Part shown: positions 28,320 through 37,422 of the stretch, one piece after another
Layout of the letters: every line of letters starts with the position of its first letter
Position numbering within the stretch: the first letter of the stretch is position 1
Assembly: GCA_946480785.1 (NCBI GenBank)
Contig: CAMLLD010000023.1
Location: forward strand, 6,040-70,039
Length of the DNA: 64,000 nt
DNA from: an uncultured Blastocatellia bacterium
Lineage (GTDB): Bacteria > Acidobacteriota > Blastocatellia > Pyrinomonadales > Pyrinomonadaceae
Direction: 5' to 3'
The notes under the pieces: generated by a model
What the model was told of the DNA's origin: nothing
The model's input: only the letters and a program-made list of their open reading frames with translations
Database searches by the model: none
Made by a program: the position numbers and the translations under genes

Positions 28320-29465
28320 TTAGAACAACTCAAACTTGATCGTCAGGTATTTCTTCGGGTTCTGGCGGAAGTCGTAAAGCATCTTCACGCCTTCCGACGA
28401 CAACTGGTTCACGTTCGTGTAAAGCGTCTCGTCGTTGAGCAACTTGCCGACTGTGCCTTCGCCGCGCTGCGCTGCTGCGACAAGGCTGTCGACGCGTTCA
28501 GCGGTGGTGTTGAAGCGTGCGATAGCGGCGCGTGCATCGTTGTAGACTTGTTCGTCTCTGAGCAGTTTGCCAAGCGTTCCGTGGCCGGCGTTGACGTCGG
28601 CAATCATCAAATTGATCTGATCGATCGAGCGGTCGAGTCGCTCGGCCGTGCGATTGATGCGAACGTAGAGCTCGTCGTCGGTTAACAACTTGCCGGCAGT
28701 GCCGCGGCCGGAACGCAGGTCCTCGGCGATTGACCGCAACTCGACGGCGATGTCGTTCGCGTTGTTGTAAAGCGCCGGGTCGTTGATGAATCTTCCCGCC
28801 GAACCGTTACCGGAACGAAGGCGCGTCATCAGGTCCTGCGTTTCGTTGATAGTGGCGTTGAGATTGTTGTAAAGAGCTTCGTCACTGAACAGCCGGCCCA
28901 TCGTGCCTTCGCCCTTTTTCACGCTCACCACGATGTCGCTGATTTGATCAGACAACTTGCTGAGACGCTGGGCCAGGTCTGTACCGGACGTGGCGAAGTC
29001 GTTCACCGTGTTCGAAGACGACGACGGCAGGATCGCGCCGTCCGCCACGGGTTGGCCCATCGCGGTGCCCGGCGTGATGTTGATTAGCATCTCGTTGCCG
29101 AGCAGACTCGGCGAGCCCTGTTGCGCCTGTGAATCCGAACGTATACGTTCGTTTGCCGGGCGGCCGTCGATCGCCGAGTCGATCACCATCTGCGCTTCGA
29201 CTCGCGGCGCATTCGGCACCGGCGACGGTTCAAGCAGAATGATCTTGTCGACCTTGCCTACGCGCACACCCGCGAGACGCACTTCCGAACCTTCACGCAA
29301 TCCATTCGCGTCGACAAAGCGCGCTTTCAGGTGCAGCTTGCGGCTGAACGGGTTAATGTCGCCGGAGGCGTTGAGGATCAGAAAGATCAGCACACCAATC
29401 GCGATCAGCACGAAGATGCCCACACGCAACTGGCTCAGGGTTACATTGCTCGTCGATCGAGGCAT
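28320..29465 (-). CDS. mlaD: MCE-domain protein of a Mla-type lipid transporter
   Basis: The 381-residue protein has one N-terminal membrane helix (VGIFVLIAIGVLIFLIL) and an MCE domain at about 35-125 (LKARFVDANGLREGSEVRLA, VRVGKVDKIIL). Then come four related repeats containing G.GT.G.L..DE.LY.N: GEGTMGRLFSDEALYNNL, GRGTAGKLLTDDELYVRI, GHGTLGKLLRDEQVYNDA and GEGTVGKLLNDETLYTNV, plus a variant GNGSAGRFINDPALYNNA. MCE proteins form hexameric channels that move phospholipids between inner and outer membrane. It stands downstream of the mlaF and mlaE genes. Confidence 0.9.
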   Translation of the reverse strand: MPRSTSNVTLSQLRVGIFVLIAIGVLIFLILNASGDINPFSRKLHLKARFVDANGLREGSEVRLAGVRVGKVDKIILLEPSPVPNAPRVEAQMVIDSAIDGRPANERIRSDSQAQQGSPSLLGNEMLINITPGTAMGQPVADGAILPSSSSNTVNDFATSGTDLAQRLSKLSDQISDIVVSVKKGEGTMGRLFSDEALYNNLNATINETQDLMTRLRSGNGSAGRFINDPALYNNANDIAVELRSIAEDLRSGRGTAGKLLTDDELYVRINRTAERLDRSIDQINLMIADVNAGHGTLGKLLRDEQVYNDARAAIARFNTTAERVDSLVAAAQRGEGTVGKLLNDETLYTNVNQLSSEGVKMLYDFRQNPKKYLTIKFELF

Positions 29466-29476
29466 AGCGTCCTTTC

Positions 29477-30367
29477 TTAATGTCCGCGAAGGAATCGGTG
29501 GATATACGGGTCTTCAGCTTTGCGCAGGGATTCGTCTGTGCCGCTGAAAATCACTTTGCCCTGGCGCATCATCATCACTTTGCTGTTGATGAGGCAAAGG
29601 CGTTCGCCTTCACGCTCAAACACGACCTTGCCGTCTTCGTCGACCACGGCGTACTCCGAACAGATGTATTGCACGTTGTTCATTTCGTGGGTCACGAAGA
29701 TTGACGACACGTCTTCGAGGTCGCGCAGTTTCATCGCCAACTCGCAGATCGTGCGCGCGGTTGGTGGATCGAGTCCGGCAGTCGGTTCGTCGAATAGCAC
29801 GATCTTCGGATCGCCGACGAGAGCACGCGCGATGCCCACGCGTCGCCGCATGCCGCCCGACAGTTCAGCCGGCATCTTGTCGATCGCGTCTTCGAGGTTT
29901 ACGAATCGCAGCATGCGTCGCACTTCGGGCTCGACTTCATCTTCCGGCACGCCTTGTTCGTGCAGGCGGAAAGCGACGTTGTCGTAGACTGAAAGGGAAT
30001 CGAATAATGCGCCCTCCTGGAAGATCATGCCGATCTTCTTGCGGACGCGCATCATCTGTTCTTCGCTGTAGTCAGTGACGTCTTCGCCGTCGACGAGTAT
30101 GCGGCCCTCGTCGGGTTTGAGCAGGCCGAGCACGAGATTGATGATCGTCGACTTGCCGCCGCCCGAGCCGCCGAGAATGATCTTCGTCTCGCCTTTCATT
30201 ACTTTGAAACTGAGATGATCGAGGATTACTCGGTCGTCGAAAGCGAGCACCACGTCCTGAAACTCGATCGCCGGGATCGCGCGCTGGCGATCGTCGACTT
30301 CGTGAAAAGTCGATTCCTGCGCCTGTTCGCTGACAGTGTCTGGAGTATCGTGTATTTCGGTTGACAT
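29477..30367 (-). CDS. mlaF: Mla-type ABC transporter ATP-binding protein
   Basis: The 296-residue protein shows the Walker A motif GGSGGGKST near 71, [15 protein letters not shown] near 162, [16 protein letters not shown] near 183 and a switch His in FVTHEMNN near 217. The GGSGGGKS loop and [17 protein letters not shown] near 116 are typical of MlaF. It energises lipid transport together with the neighbouring permease and MCE protein. The first 28 residues are an acidic extension without a known role. Confidence 0.93.
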   Translation of the reverse strand: MSTEIHDTPDTVSEQAQESTFHEVDDRQRAIPAIEFQDVVLAFDDRVILDHLSFKVMKGETKIILGGSGGGKSTIINLVLGLLKPDEGRILVDGEDVTDYSEEQMMRVRKKIGMIFQEGALFDSLSVYDNVAFRLHEQGVPEDEVEPEVRRMLRFVNLEDAIDKMPAELSGGMRRRVGIARALVGDPKIVLFDEPTAGLDPPTARTICELAMKLRDLEDVSSIFVTHEMNNVQYICSEYAVVDEDGKVVFEREGERLCLINSKVMMMRQGKVIFSGTDESLRKAEDPYIHRFLRGH

Positions 30368-30392
30368 CCGGTTCCGATTGGTAACGAAGGTT

Positions 30393-31157
30393 CTAGGTAG
30401 TGCCTAGGATAACCTGAAGCGCTTTAGCGAGAAAGTAGTCGGCAATAATAACAACAATCGAGGCCATGACGACGGCCCGCGTCGTTGAACGGCCTACGCC
30501 CACGGTGCCACCTCCGGTGCTGAGACCCTGCCGGCACGCAATTGTGCCGATGATCAGCGAAAAGACGATGGGTTTCACGACGCCGCCGACAAGATCGTCG
30601 GTAGTGATTCCTTCCCGCACCGAAGAGATGAATACGCTCGATGAAACGGAGTAGAGCGCGACCGCAGTGACCCAGCCGCCGATGATGCCGAGTACGTCAG
30701 CGAGTACGGTCAAGAGCGGCAGGCTCACGAGCAAAGCAAGCAGACGCGGCGCGACGAGTTTGCGGATCGGATCGGTGCCGAGGGCGCGCATCGCGTCGAT
30801 CTGTTGCGAGACGACCATGGAGCCGAGCTCGGCGGAAATGGCGGAGCCGACGCGGCCGGTGACCATCAGTGCGCAGAGCACTGGTCCGAGTTCGCGCACG
30901 AGCGAGACGGCGACGAGATAACCGGTTTGCGATTGGGCGCCGTAGCTTTTGAGAGTCGGGAACGTTTGTACGGTGAGCACGCCGCCGGTAAAGAAGCCCG
31001 TGAGGATGATGATGGTGAGTGACCCGACGCCGATGGCGTCCATTTGCGCGATAGTTTCGGGGATATAACGTGGTCGCTTGAAGAGACCGCGGGTGGCGCG
31101 CGCGGCCATCAGCGTCGTCTCTTGCAATTCGAGCAGAGAGCGCGTGGCGAAGTTCAT
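30393..31157 (-). CDS. mlaE: Mla-type ABC transporter permease
   Basis: The 254-residue inner-membrane protein carries [19 protein letters not shown] segments ([20 protein letters not shown] near 50), [20 protein letters not shown] near 87 and [20 protein letters not shown] near 118, all diagnostic for MlaE/YrbE. It is the first gene of an mlaE-mlaF-mlaD-TPR operon on the minus strand. Whether the set transports phospholipids outwards or inwards cannot be read from the sequence. Confidence 0.93.
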   Translation of the reverse strand: MNFATRSLLELQETTLMAARATRGLFKRPRYIPETIAQMDAIGVGSLTIIILTGFFTGGVLTVQTFPTLKSYGAQSQTGYLVAVSLVRELGPVLCALMVTGRVGSAISAELGSMVVSQQIDAMRALGTDPIRKLVAPRLLALLVSLPLLTVLADVLGIIGGWVTAVALYSVSSSVFISSVREGITTDDLVGGVVKPIVFSLIIGTIACRQGLSTGGGTVGVGRSTTRAVVMASIVVIIADYFLAKALQVILGTT

Positions 31158-31292
31158 TGAGAGCTAATTAGACCAATCAAACGAGGCGCACTACGTTGAA
31201 AAGAGCGGCCTATCATGCGCAAATTGCGTGCGACGCGTCAAGCGCCTCAAGTTCTTAACTTAACTCATCAACGTCCGCGTCGACAGTTGTGG

Positions 31293-31733
31293 TTATGGTT
31301 GCGGGCGGAGGGGTTGGTTGGGGCGGTTAAGGCGTTGGGGGTTCATGACGTCGCGGACCTGGAGGCGGAGACGGCGCAGGGTGGCGATCTGTTCGGGGCG
31401 CAGGATGCGGCGGATTCTTACTTCGGTGTGGATGCGCATGCGTAACTGGGCGGTTTGAGCGGCAGCGAGGTCGTTGATTCGTTGTTCGATCAGATTTTCG
31501 TCCGGTGGATCGGAGTCGAGGGCCTGATCGAGGGCGACGTTTGCTTCGCGCACGCGTTGATTCGTGGCTTGTCGTTCGTCTCTGTTTTCGGCAACGATAC
31601 GGCGGATGGCCTGTCGCTGATCGGGCGTCAAACGAAGCTGCTCGATCGGATCGGGCGTGACAGGCGGTTCCTGTTGGGCCAACACGATCGTCGTGGCGGT
31701 GAGGATTAGTAAAAGCGAAGCTATAGTTTTCAT
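31293..31733 (-). CDS. Spy/CpxP-like periplasmic helical protein
   Basis: The 146-residue protein has a signal peptide (TIASLLLILTATTIVLAQQ). The rest is helical and charged, with LTPDQRQAIRRIVAENRDER near 35 and RRILRPEQIATLRRLRLQVR near 108; the L-T-x-x-Q pattern is that of the Spy/CpxP/ZraP family of periplasmic chaperones and metal sensors. It follows the anti-sigma factor gene by 12 bases, as expected for an envelope-stress regulon. The C-terminus is Pro/Arg-rich. Confidence 0.78.
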   Translation of the reverse strand: MKTIASLLLILTATTIVLAQQEPPVTPDPIEQLRLTPDQRQAIRRIVAENRDERQATNQRVREANVALDQALDSDPPDENLIEQRINDLAAAQTAQLRMRIHTEVRIRRILRPEQIATLRRLRLQVRDVMNPQRLNRPNQPLRPQP

Positions 31734-31745
31734 GTCTACCTCTAA

Positions 31746-32444
31746 CTATTTATCTGGCAACTCAAAATCACTCTCATCACTCGAAGACAATCTCAAATCC
31801 GCAGCCAGTTGTTCGCGCTCGGAACGCGAAAACGGCCTTCGCTCATGCGGCGCGCGCGTTGACCCCGATGTTTTCGCGAGATTAGAACTCTTCGAACCGG
31901 AAGAACTCGCGACCACCGCTGGCTTAGGCGATTGAGTTACAAGTGGCTCACGAGCTTTAGCTAGAACTGCTTCCTGTTTCGCAAGCGCGTCAGCGACCGC
32001 GCGGTCAACATCTTCCTTGGTGTAAACCGCCGCGCGGCCACCACCAACAACTGGTGGTTCAGCGGTCGGTGACGAAGTGCGCCCCAACGCGAGCACGACG
32101 AGCACACAGAACGCAACCACCGCAAAACCGACTGCGCCTTTCATCCACATCGGCGACAAATCGAAGAACTGTCGCAACGCCGCTAATGCCGATTTTCGTG
32201 GCGGCGCTGCGACCATTGGCGAGGACACAAACCCATTCAGCGCCTCGTCGCGCCATTCACCAATCGCTTCGCGCACCTGTGCGAACGCCGCAAACTCCGC
32301 CCGGCACTCGCCGCATTGCTTCACGTGAAGCTCAAACTCACGCTGCTCGCGTTCAGTCGCTTCACCGTACAGCACCGCGACCAGGTCGCCGGCGCGTTCA
32401 CAAGTCGAGGAATCATCTATATCTTTCATATCAAGTCTACTCAT
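31746..32444 (-). CDS. Anti-sigma factor with zf-HC2 domain
   Basis: The 232-residue protein starts MSRLDMKDIDD inside the sigma-factor stop region (8-base overlap). Residues about 12-50 carry a zinc-binding anti-sigma domain: CERAGDLVAVLYGEATER followed by HVKQCGECRAEF (H...C..C). One membrane helix follows (AVGFAVVAFCVLVVLALG near 106). The periplasmic part is Ala/Lys/Ser-rich, with VDRAVADALAKQEAVLAKAR and a disordered basic tail. It should hold the ECF sigma factor at the membrane until an envelope signal is received. Confidence 0.87.
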   Translation of the reverse strand: MSRLDMKDIDDSSTCERAGDLVAVLYGEATEREQREFELHVKQCGECRAEFAAFAQVREAIGEWRDEALNGFVSSPMVAAPPRKSALAALRQFFDLSPMWMKGAVGFAVVAFCVLVVLALGRTSSPTAEPPVVGGGRAAVYTKEDVDRAVADALAKQEAVLAKAREPLVTQSPKPAVVASSSGSKSSNLAKTSGSTRAPHERRPFSRSEREQLAADLRLSSSDESDFELPDK

Positions 32445-33000
32445 CACCAAACTTCGCGAGCCGCAGTTGCAGTTGCTTCAGCCCCGTGTAAAGCCGGCTC
32501 TTCACCGTGCTCAACGGCAACTCGAGCGCCTCCGCGATCTCGCGGAAAGTCAATTCTTCGAACTCCTTCATCACCACGATCTGTCGCAACTCCAGCGGCA
32601 AACCATTCAAGGCGCGCCTCACCGCAGCCGTTCGCAGCCGTCCCTCAACCACCGACACCGGCGACTCAGCCACCGCCGCCGCAAACTCAGTCTCGGGCGA
32701 ATCTTCCAGCGCCGACTCTTTCCGCACCTTCGCCCGCCGCTGCCGCGTGAGGCACTGATTGACCGCGATCCGGTGCAGCCACGACGAAACCTTCGCTTCG
32801 CCGCGAAACCCGCGCAGGTTGCGAAACGCGGCGAGAAACGTCTCCTGCGTCGCGTCGCGCGCGTCTTCCTCGCGGCCGAGAATCCCGTACGTGAGCGCGA
32901 AAATGCGCCGCTCCCAGCGTCGTACAATCTCGCCGAAAGCGTCCGCATCTCCACTCAGAGCGCGCTCAACGATGATCTCGTCCGTGCCCAACGTCTCCAT
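32437..33000 (-). CDS. RNA polymerase sigma factor, ECF (RpoE-like) type
   Basis: The 187-residue protein has region 2 (FGEIVRRWERRIFALTYGIL and DARDATQETFLAAFRNL) and region 4 (ALNGLPLELRQIVVMKEFEE and LTFREIAEALELPLSTVKSR). I use ATG 33000; GTG 33006 is an alternative. It is coupled to the overlapping anti-sigma gene and a Spy-like gene, suggesting an envelope-stress response, although the target promoters cannot be identified. It diverges from the HD-GYP gene. Confidence 0.92.
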   Translation of the reverse strand: METLGTDEIIVERALSGDADAFGEIVRRWERRIFALTYGILGREEDARDATQETFLAAFRNLRGFRGEAKVSSWLHRIAVNQCLTRQRRAKVRKESALEDSPETEFAAAVAESPVSVVEGRLRTAAVRRALNGLPLELRQIVVMKEFEELTFREIAEALELPLSTVKSRLYTGLKQLQLRLAKFGDE

Positions 33001-33043
33001 TAGCACCAGCCTTTAGACGCAGTGCCTCCCCCAACAGCCGACC

Positions 33044-33063
33044 AAATCTGTGTTCATTCGTGG
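33044..33063. repeat. Dispersed short repeat, copy 2
   Basis: On the minus strand these 20 bases read ccacgaatgaacacagattt, a clear single unit of the repeat family described at 16055. It lies in the 185-base divergent gap between the sigma factor and the HD-GYP gene. Confidence 0.65.
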
Positions 33064-33185
33064 CAAAACTCGTTGACACCGCAACAACCGCTCGACAATA
33101 ATAGCTTTCGCCGAGCGACGTGCTGGCGATTTCACAACCTGCCCAACCCAAAGACCTGCCGCGATTGTACTGCCCGACGTAACGA

Positions 33186-35012
33186 ATGCTCGAAAAACTC
33201 GGACGAATTCGTCTCCTTTACATCGTTTTGGGAGTGCTGCTCCTGGTCGGCTTGCTGCCCCTGACTTTCACGGGGGTGCTGCTCTCCGGCCGCAGCGCCG
33301 ACGAACTGCGCTCCGTCGAAGGGCGCTACCAGGCTCAGCTCGTGCAGGACAAAGCCCGCCAGATCGAGCTCTACGGCCAGCGCTATCGTGACGTCGTCAC
33401 CGGTCTCGCCCGCGCCTTTGAGATCGCGGGGGGCATTCAAAACTTCAACGACAGCGGCTACGACCAGCGTCTACAAAAGACACTTCAGGAAGATCCAAAC
33501 CTCATCGCGCTCGCGCTCTGGCCCGTCGACGGCACGCTGCACCGCGCCTTTCAGCCGGACGTGATCAAGCTCGAAGAAGTCGACGCGAGAGTCAGCGAAG
33601 TGCTCGCGCGAATGAACGGGCGCGGACTCGTCGTCAGCCGACCGCAAGTCATTCGTTCCGGACAAGAGATGGCGTTGACGATCGCCGAACCCGTGCTCGG
33701 CGGTAACAACAACCAGGAAGTCGTCGCCGCCGTGGTCGCGATCGTGTCGTTTCAGGAAGTGTTCGACGCCGTGCAGCAGCCGACTTCGAAAAGCGAACGC
33801 GAACTGCTGAACGCCGGACTGCCGGTCGTGTTTGTCGTCGATCAGAACGGGCGCGCCGTGGCGCATCCCGAAGCCAGCGTCGCGTTTTCTGAAAAACCGA
33901 TGACGGATCTGAAGGTCGTGCAGGAGTGGCAGGAGTCAGGCGCGCAGGTCCAGTCCGCGCTCGCTCCGTTCTCGGCGACACGCGACGGCAAGACTGTCGA
34001 GATGCTCGGTTCGTACGCGACTGCGGAACTCGACAAGAGCGCGCGACTCGGCGTGATTGCGATCCAGGACGAAGCCGCCGCGCTCGCTTCCGTTTCCGAA
34101 ATGCGCTGGCAAGTGCTTTGGATCAGCCTCGTCGCCGGACTGCTCACGATCCTGACCGGTCTCTTCTTTGCCAACAAGCTCACGCATCCCGTGCGCGAGC
34201 TCGCCGGCGGCGCGCATCGCATCGCGTCGGGCGACTTTTCCAAACGCATCGAGGTCACGAGCCGCACCGAACTCGGCGATCTCGGCAACTCGTTCAACCT
34301 GATGACCGATCAGATCGAACGTTTCATCGGCGATCTGCAACGTTCGGCCGAGGAGAACCGGCAGTTGTTCATCGGCACGGTCAAAGCACTCGCCGCCGCG
34401 ATCGACGGCAAAGACCCGTACACTCGCGGCCACTCGGAACGCGTCTCACGTTTCTCGATGGCGATCGCCCAACGGCTTGGCTTGCTCGATGACGAGGTAG
34501 AGAAGATTCGCATCAGCGCGCTCTTGCACGACGTCGGCAAGATCTCGATCGACGACAAGATCCTGAAGAAGCCCGCGGCGCTCACGGACGAAGAGTACGA
34601 GATCATGAAAGGCCACCCGCAGAAGGGCTACAAGATCATGTCGCAGATTCCGGCGATGAAGGAGTTTCTGTCGGGCATGTACATGCACCACGAGATGGTC
34701 AACGGCATGGGTTATCCGCAGGGCTTGAAGGGCGATGAGATCCCGTTGATGGGCAAGATCGTCGCGGTCGCCGATACGTTCGACGCGATGACGACGGATC
34801 GTCCGTATCAGAAAGCGATGAAGTTTGAAGACGCGCTCGCGCGGATCGAGAGTTTTGTCGGCACGCGTTACGACGCGGCGGTCGTGGCCGCGCTCTCTGA
34901 AGCCTGCCGCGAAGGCCAGATCCGCCCCGGCGTGGTGAAGTTGCGAAAACCGCAGTCTACAGTTCCGAAACCACCCGCTAACCCAGAGGTAGCGCAGATT
35001 AGTCACGTTTGA
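33186..35012 (+). CDS. Membrane sensor with HAMP and HD-GYP domains
   Basis: The 608-residue protein has a first membrane helix at about 8-30 ([20 protein letters not shown]), a periplasmic Cache-like sensor to about 305, a second helix ([20 protein letters not shown] near 315), HAMP ([20 protein letters not shown], about 335-385) and HD-GYP (about 400-570) with [35 protein letters not shown] and [16 protein letters not shown] domains hydrolyse cyclic di-GMP, so it probably lowers this messenger on an external signal. A Pro-rich tail ends the protein. ftsY starts 26 bases downstream. Confidence 0.92.
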   Translation: MLEKLGRIRLLYIVLGVLLLVGLLPLTFTGVLLSGRSADELRSVEGRYQAQLVQDKARQIELYGQRYRDVVTGLARAFEIAGGIQNFNDSGYDQRLQKTLQEDPNLIALALWPVDGTLHRAFQPDVIKLEEVDARVSEVLARMNGRGLVVSRPQVIRSGQEMALTIAEPVLGGNNNQEVVAAVVAIVSFQEVFDAVQQPTSKSERELLNAGLPVVFVVDQNGRAVAHPEASVAFSEKPMTDLKVVQEWQESGAQVQSALAPFSATRDGKTVEMLGSYATAELDKSARLGVIAIQDEAAALASVSEMRWQVLWISLVAGLLTILTGLFFANKLTHPVRELAGGAHRIASGDFSKRIEVTSRTELGDLGNSFNLMTDQIERFIGDLQRSAEENRQLFIGTVKALAAAIDGKDPYTRGHSERVSRFSMAIAQRLGLLDDEVEKIRISALLHDVGKISIDDKILKKPAALTDEEYEIMKGHPQKGYKIMSQIPAMKEFLSGMYMHHEMVNGMGYPQGLKGDEIPLMGKIVAVADTFDAMTTDRPYQKAMKFEDALARIESFVGTRYDAAVVAALSEACREGQIRPGVVKLRKPQSTVPKPPANPEVAQISHV

Positions 35013-35038
35013 GGTCGTGGGATATAATCCCCTGCTTC

Positions 35039-36286
35039 ATGGGACTTTTTTGGCGCCGAAAGAAAGAAGATCAGTTCGTCTCACTTCGTCTGAACGAGCC
35101 TGCTGTTAAAGAGGAAACTCCTCCAGCCGCGCCTCCGAAAGCGGAAGCACCACCTGCAAAACCAGAGACATCGCCCGTAACACAGCAAGCTGTTCCGCCG
35201 GCGCCGCAACCGGAGCCGCCGAAACCAGCGCCAGAGCCGCCGGCCAAAGCCGCAGCGCCGCCTCCTGTTCCGTCACGTTCACCGTTCTCGAGTTCGATCC
35301 TCGGCCTGGATCGCTCGATGGAAGAACTGCAAGCGCAGGAAGCCGCGCTCGAACAGGAATTCTCCGCGCGTTTCCGTCGCGCCGTCGCCGCCACGCGCGA
35401 ATCGCTTTCGGAAAAACTCGACACCGTCTTCGCCGGCCGCAAACAGATCGACGAAGAGTTGTTGGACCAACTCGAAGAAGTTCTGATCGCCGCGGACATC
35501 GGCGTGCCGACGACACTCGCGATTCTCGAAACAGTCCGTCGGGGCATCGCGCGCAAACAGATCAACGATCTCGAAGCGTTGAAGCAGGCGATCAAAGACG
35601 AGCTGTTGAAGATTTTGCAAGCTTCCGAGCGCGAAGGTGTCGCTTCGGAGACGAGCGTCCCCGAAACCGTCGCGCCGTACGTGATGATGATCGTCGGCGT
35701 GAACGGCGTCGGCAAAACGACGACGATCGGCAAGCTGGCCCAACGTATCAAAGCCGAAGGCAACGACGTATTGATCTGCGCGGCGGATACGTTTCGCGCC
35801 GCAGCTTCCGATCAACTCGCCATCTGGGCCGAACGAACGGGCGTGCCGTTGATCCAACAGAAGATGGGAACTGATCCGGCCGCGGTGTTGTTTGATTCGT
35901 TGAAAGCAGCGAAGGCGCGCGGTTCTGACGTGTTGATTGTCGACACGGCCGGGCGTCTGCACACGAAGTCGAACCTGATGGCGGAGTTGGAAAAAATGAA
36001 ACGCGTGGCGGGCCGTGAAGTCGAAGGCGCGCCACACGAGACGCTGCTGGTAGTTGACGCGGTCACCGGCCAGAACGGACTCGAACAGGCGCGGCAGTTT
36101 TTGAAAGTCGCGGGCGTGACGGGTATCGTGTTGACCAAGCTCGACGGCACCGCGAAGGGCGGCATCGCCGTCGCGATCGCGAAAGAGTTGAACCTGCCCA
36201 TTCGTTACGCGGGTATTGGCGAGAAGGTCGATGATCTCGTCGTGTTCGATCCACGCCAGTACGTGAACAGCCTCTTTGGAAACTAG
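35039..36286 (+). CDS. ftsY: Signal recognition particle receptor FtsY
   Basis: FtsY is the SRP-receptor GTPase that delivers ribosomes to the translocon. From ATG 35039 ([13 protein letters not shown]) it has 415 residues. A Pro/Ala/Glu-rich linker spans about 25-80, then the N domain ([20 protein letters not shown]) and the G domain with [15 protein letters not shown] near 224, [25 protein letters not shown] and [10 protein letters not shown]. The ORF is open ten codons further upstream, but that part overlaps the previous gene. Confidence 0.95.
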   Translation: MGLFWRRKKEDQFVSLRLNEPAVKEETPPAAPPKAEAPPAKPETSPVTQQAVPPAPQPEPPKPAPEPPAKAAAPPPVPSRSPFSSSILGLDRSMEELQAQEAALEQEFSARFRRAVAATRESLSEKLDTVFAGRKQIDEELLDQLEEVLIAADIGVPTTLAILETVRRGIARKQINDLEALKQAIKDELLKILQASEREGVASETSVPETVAPYVMMIVGVNGVGKTTTIGKLAQRIKAEGNDVLICAADTFRAAASDQLAIWAERTGVPLIQQKMGTDPAAVLFDSLKAAKARGSDVLIVDTAGRLHTKSNLMAELEKMKRVAGREVEGAPHETLLVVDAVTGQNGLEQARQFLKVAGVTGIVLTKLDGTAKGGIAVAIAKELNLPIRYAGIGEKVDDLVVFDPRQYVNSLFGN

Positions 36287-36324
36287 CAGTGGTTTCCCGA
36301 AACGCTTTTTCTCAAGTGCAAACG

Positions 36325-37422
36325 ATGACCAGAACCGAACCGACCTCCGGCTGGACCGACGTGGACCATCGCATGATGGCGCGTGCGCTGGAGTTGGCGA
36401 AGCAGGGTTTGGGCCAGGTTAGTCCGGGGCCACTCGTCGGGTGCGTGATCGTGAATGCGAGTGGCGAGATTGTGGGCGAAGGCTTTTATCTCTTTGAAGA
36501 CGTGAGCCACGCGGAGACGATCGCGCTCGCTCAGGCGCGTGAGAAAGCTCGCGGCGGCACTGCGTATGTTTCACTTGAACCGCACGCGCATTACGGTCGC
36601 ACGCCGCCGTGTACTGATGCTTTGATTGCCGCGGGGATCAAGCGCGTCGTGGCGCCAATCGAGGATCTGAATCCAAAAGTTTCCGGTAAGGGCTTTGCGC
36701 ATCTGCGCGCGGCGGGTTTGCTAGTTGAGACTGGGTTGCTCGTAGACGAGGCGACGCAGATCAACGAAGCGTATCTGCATTTTATGCAGACCGGGCGGCC
36801 GTTTGTGCATTTGAAGCTGGCGGTGACGTTGGATGGGAAGATCGCGACGCGCACGGGTGATTCGCGTTGGGTTACCGGGCCGGAAGCGCGTTGCCGCGCG
36901 CATGAGTTGCGGCATGCGTACGACGCGATTCTTGTCGGCGCCGGTACGGTGGCTGTAGATGATCCGTCGTTAACTGATCGATCCGGTTTAAAGCGGCGAC
37001 GACCGCTCGTTCGTGTTGTGCTCGGGGGATTATCTCCCGATTCGAAGTTGGCCAAGACGACCAGTGAAGCGCCGGTGGTCGTATTCGGGAGAGTAGGGAA
37101 CACAGATTTAACGGATACAGGCGTCGAGATCTTTACTTCAGATCCGTCAGATCTGTGTCTGGTTTTAGAAGAGCTAGGACGTCGCTCGATTCAGAGCGTA
37201 CTCGTCGAAGGTGGCGCAAAAGTGGCGGGCGCGTTCATTGATGCTGGACTCGTCAACAAAGTAACGTTCTTTATCGCACCGAAGATCATCGGCGGTAATT
37301 GCGGCCTGAGTTGGAAAGGCGTGGAACGCATGTCCGAAGCGCTCGAACTGGAACGCGTTGAAGTAACCCAGCGCGGGCGCGATATCGAAGTGACCGGCTA
37401 TCCTGCGGGACAAACAACGTGA
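36325..37422 (+). CDS. ribD: Bifunctional riboflavin biosynthesis deaminase/reductase
   Basis: RibD deaminates diaminohydroxyphosphoribosylaminopyrimidine and then reduces the ribose side chain. From ATG 36325 it has 365 residues; GTG 36289 is possible. The deaminase half has VSPGPLVGCVIV, SHAETIAL and EPHAHYGRTPPC, where His87 stands in place of the usual zinc-ligand Cys (EPCSH). The reductase half has LKLAVTLDGKIATRTGDSRW, VGAGTVAVDDPSLTDR and SVLVEGGAKVAGAF. A palindromic repeat pair (37099-37158) is read in frame as NTDLTDTGVEIFTSDPSDLC. It overlaps rsmA as GTGA. Confidence 0.93.
   Translation: MTRTEPTSGWTDVDHRMMARALELAKQGLGQVSPGPLVGCVIVNASGEIVGEGFYLFEDVSHAETIALAQAREKARGGTAYVSLEPHAHYGRTPPCTDALIAAGIKRVVAPIEDLNPKVSGKGFAHLRAAGLLVETGLLVDEATQINEAYLHFMQTGRPFVHLKLAVTLDGKIATRTGDSRWVTGPEARCRAHELRHAYDAILVGAGTVAVDDPSLTDRSGLKRRRPLVRVVLGGLSPDSKLAKTTSEAPVVVFGRVGNTDLTDTGVEIFTSDPSDLCLVLEELGRRSIQSVLVEGGAKVAGAFIDAGLVNKVTFFIAPKIIGGNCGLSWKGVERMSEALELERVEVTQRGRDIEVTGYPAGQTT
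37099..37158. repeat. Palindromic copy of the dispersed repeat inside ribD
   Basis: The left arm 37099-37116 (aacacagatttaacggat) and the right arm 37141-37158 (reverse complement acacagatctgacggatc) match each other and the repeat family. The spacer is 24 bases. The element keeps the ribD frame open and encodes a segment between reductase strands. Confidence 0.55.

Noticed and set aside
34680..34740. HD-GYP motif [11 protein letters not shown] with Asn instead of Asp as a sign of inactivity
   Set aside because: Asn at this position is seen in other HD-GYP proteins, and all metal-binding His/Asp appear intact, so I do not treat it as a defect.
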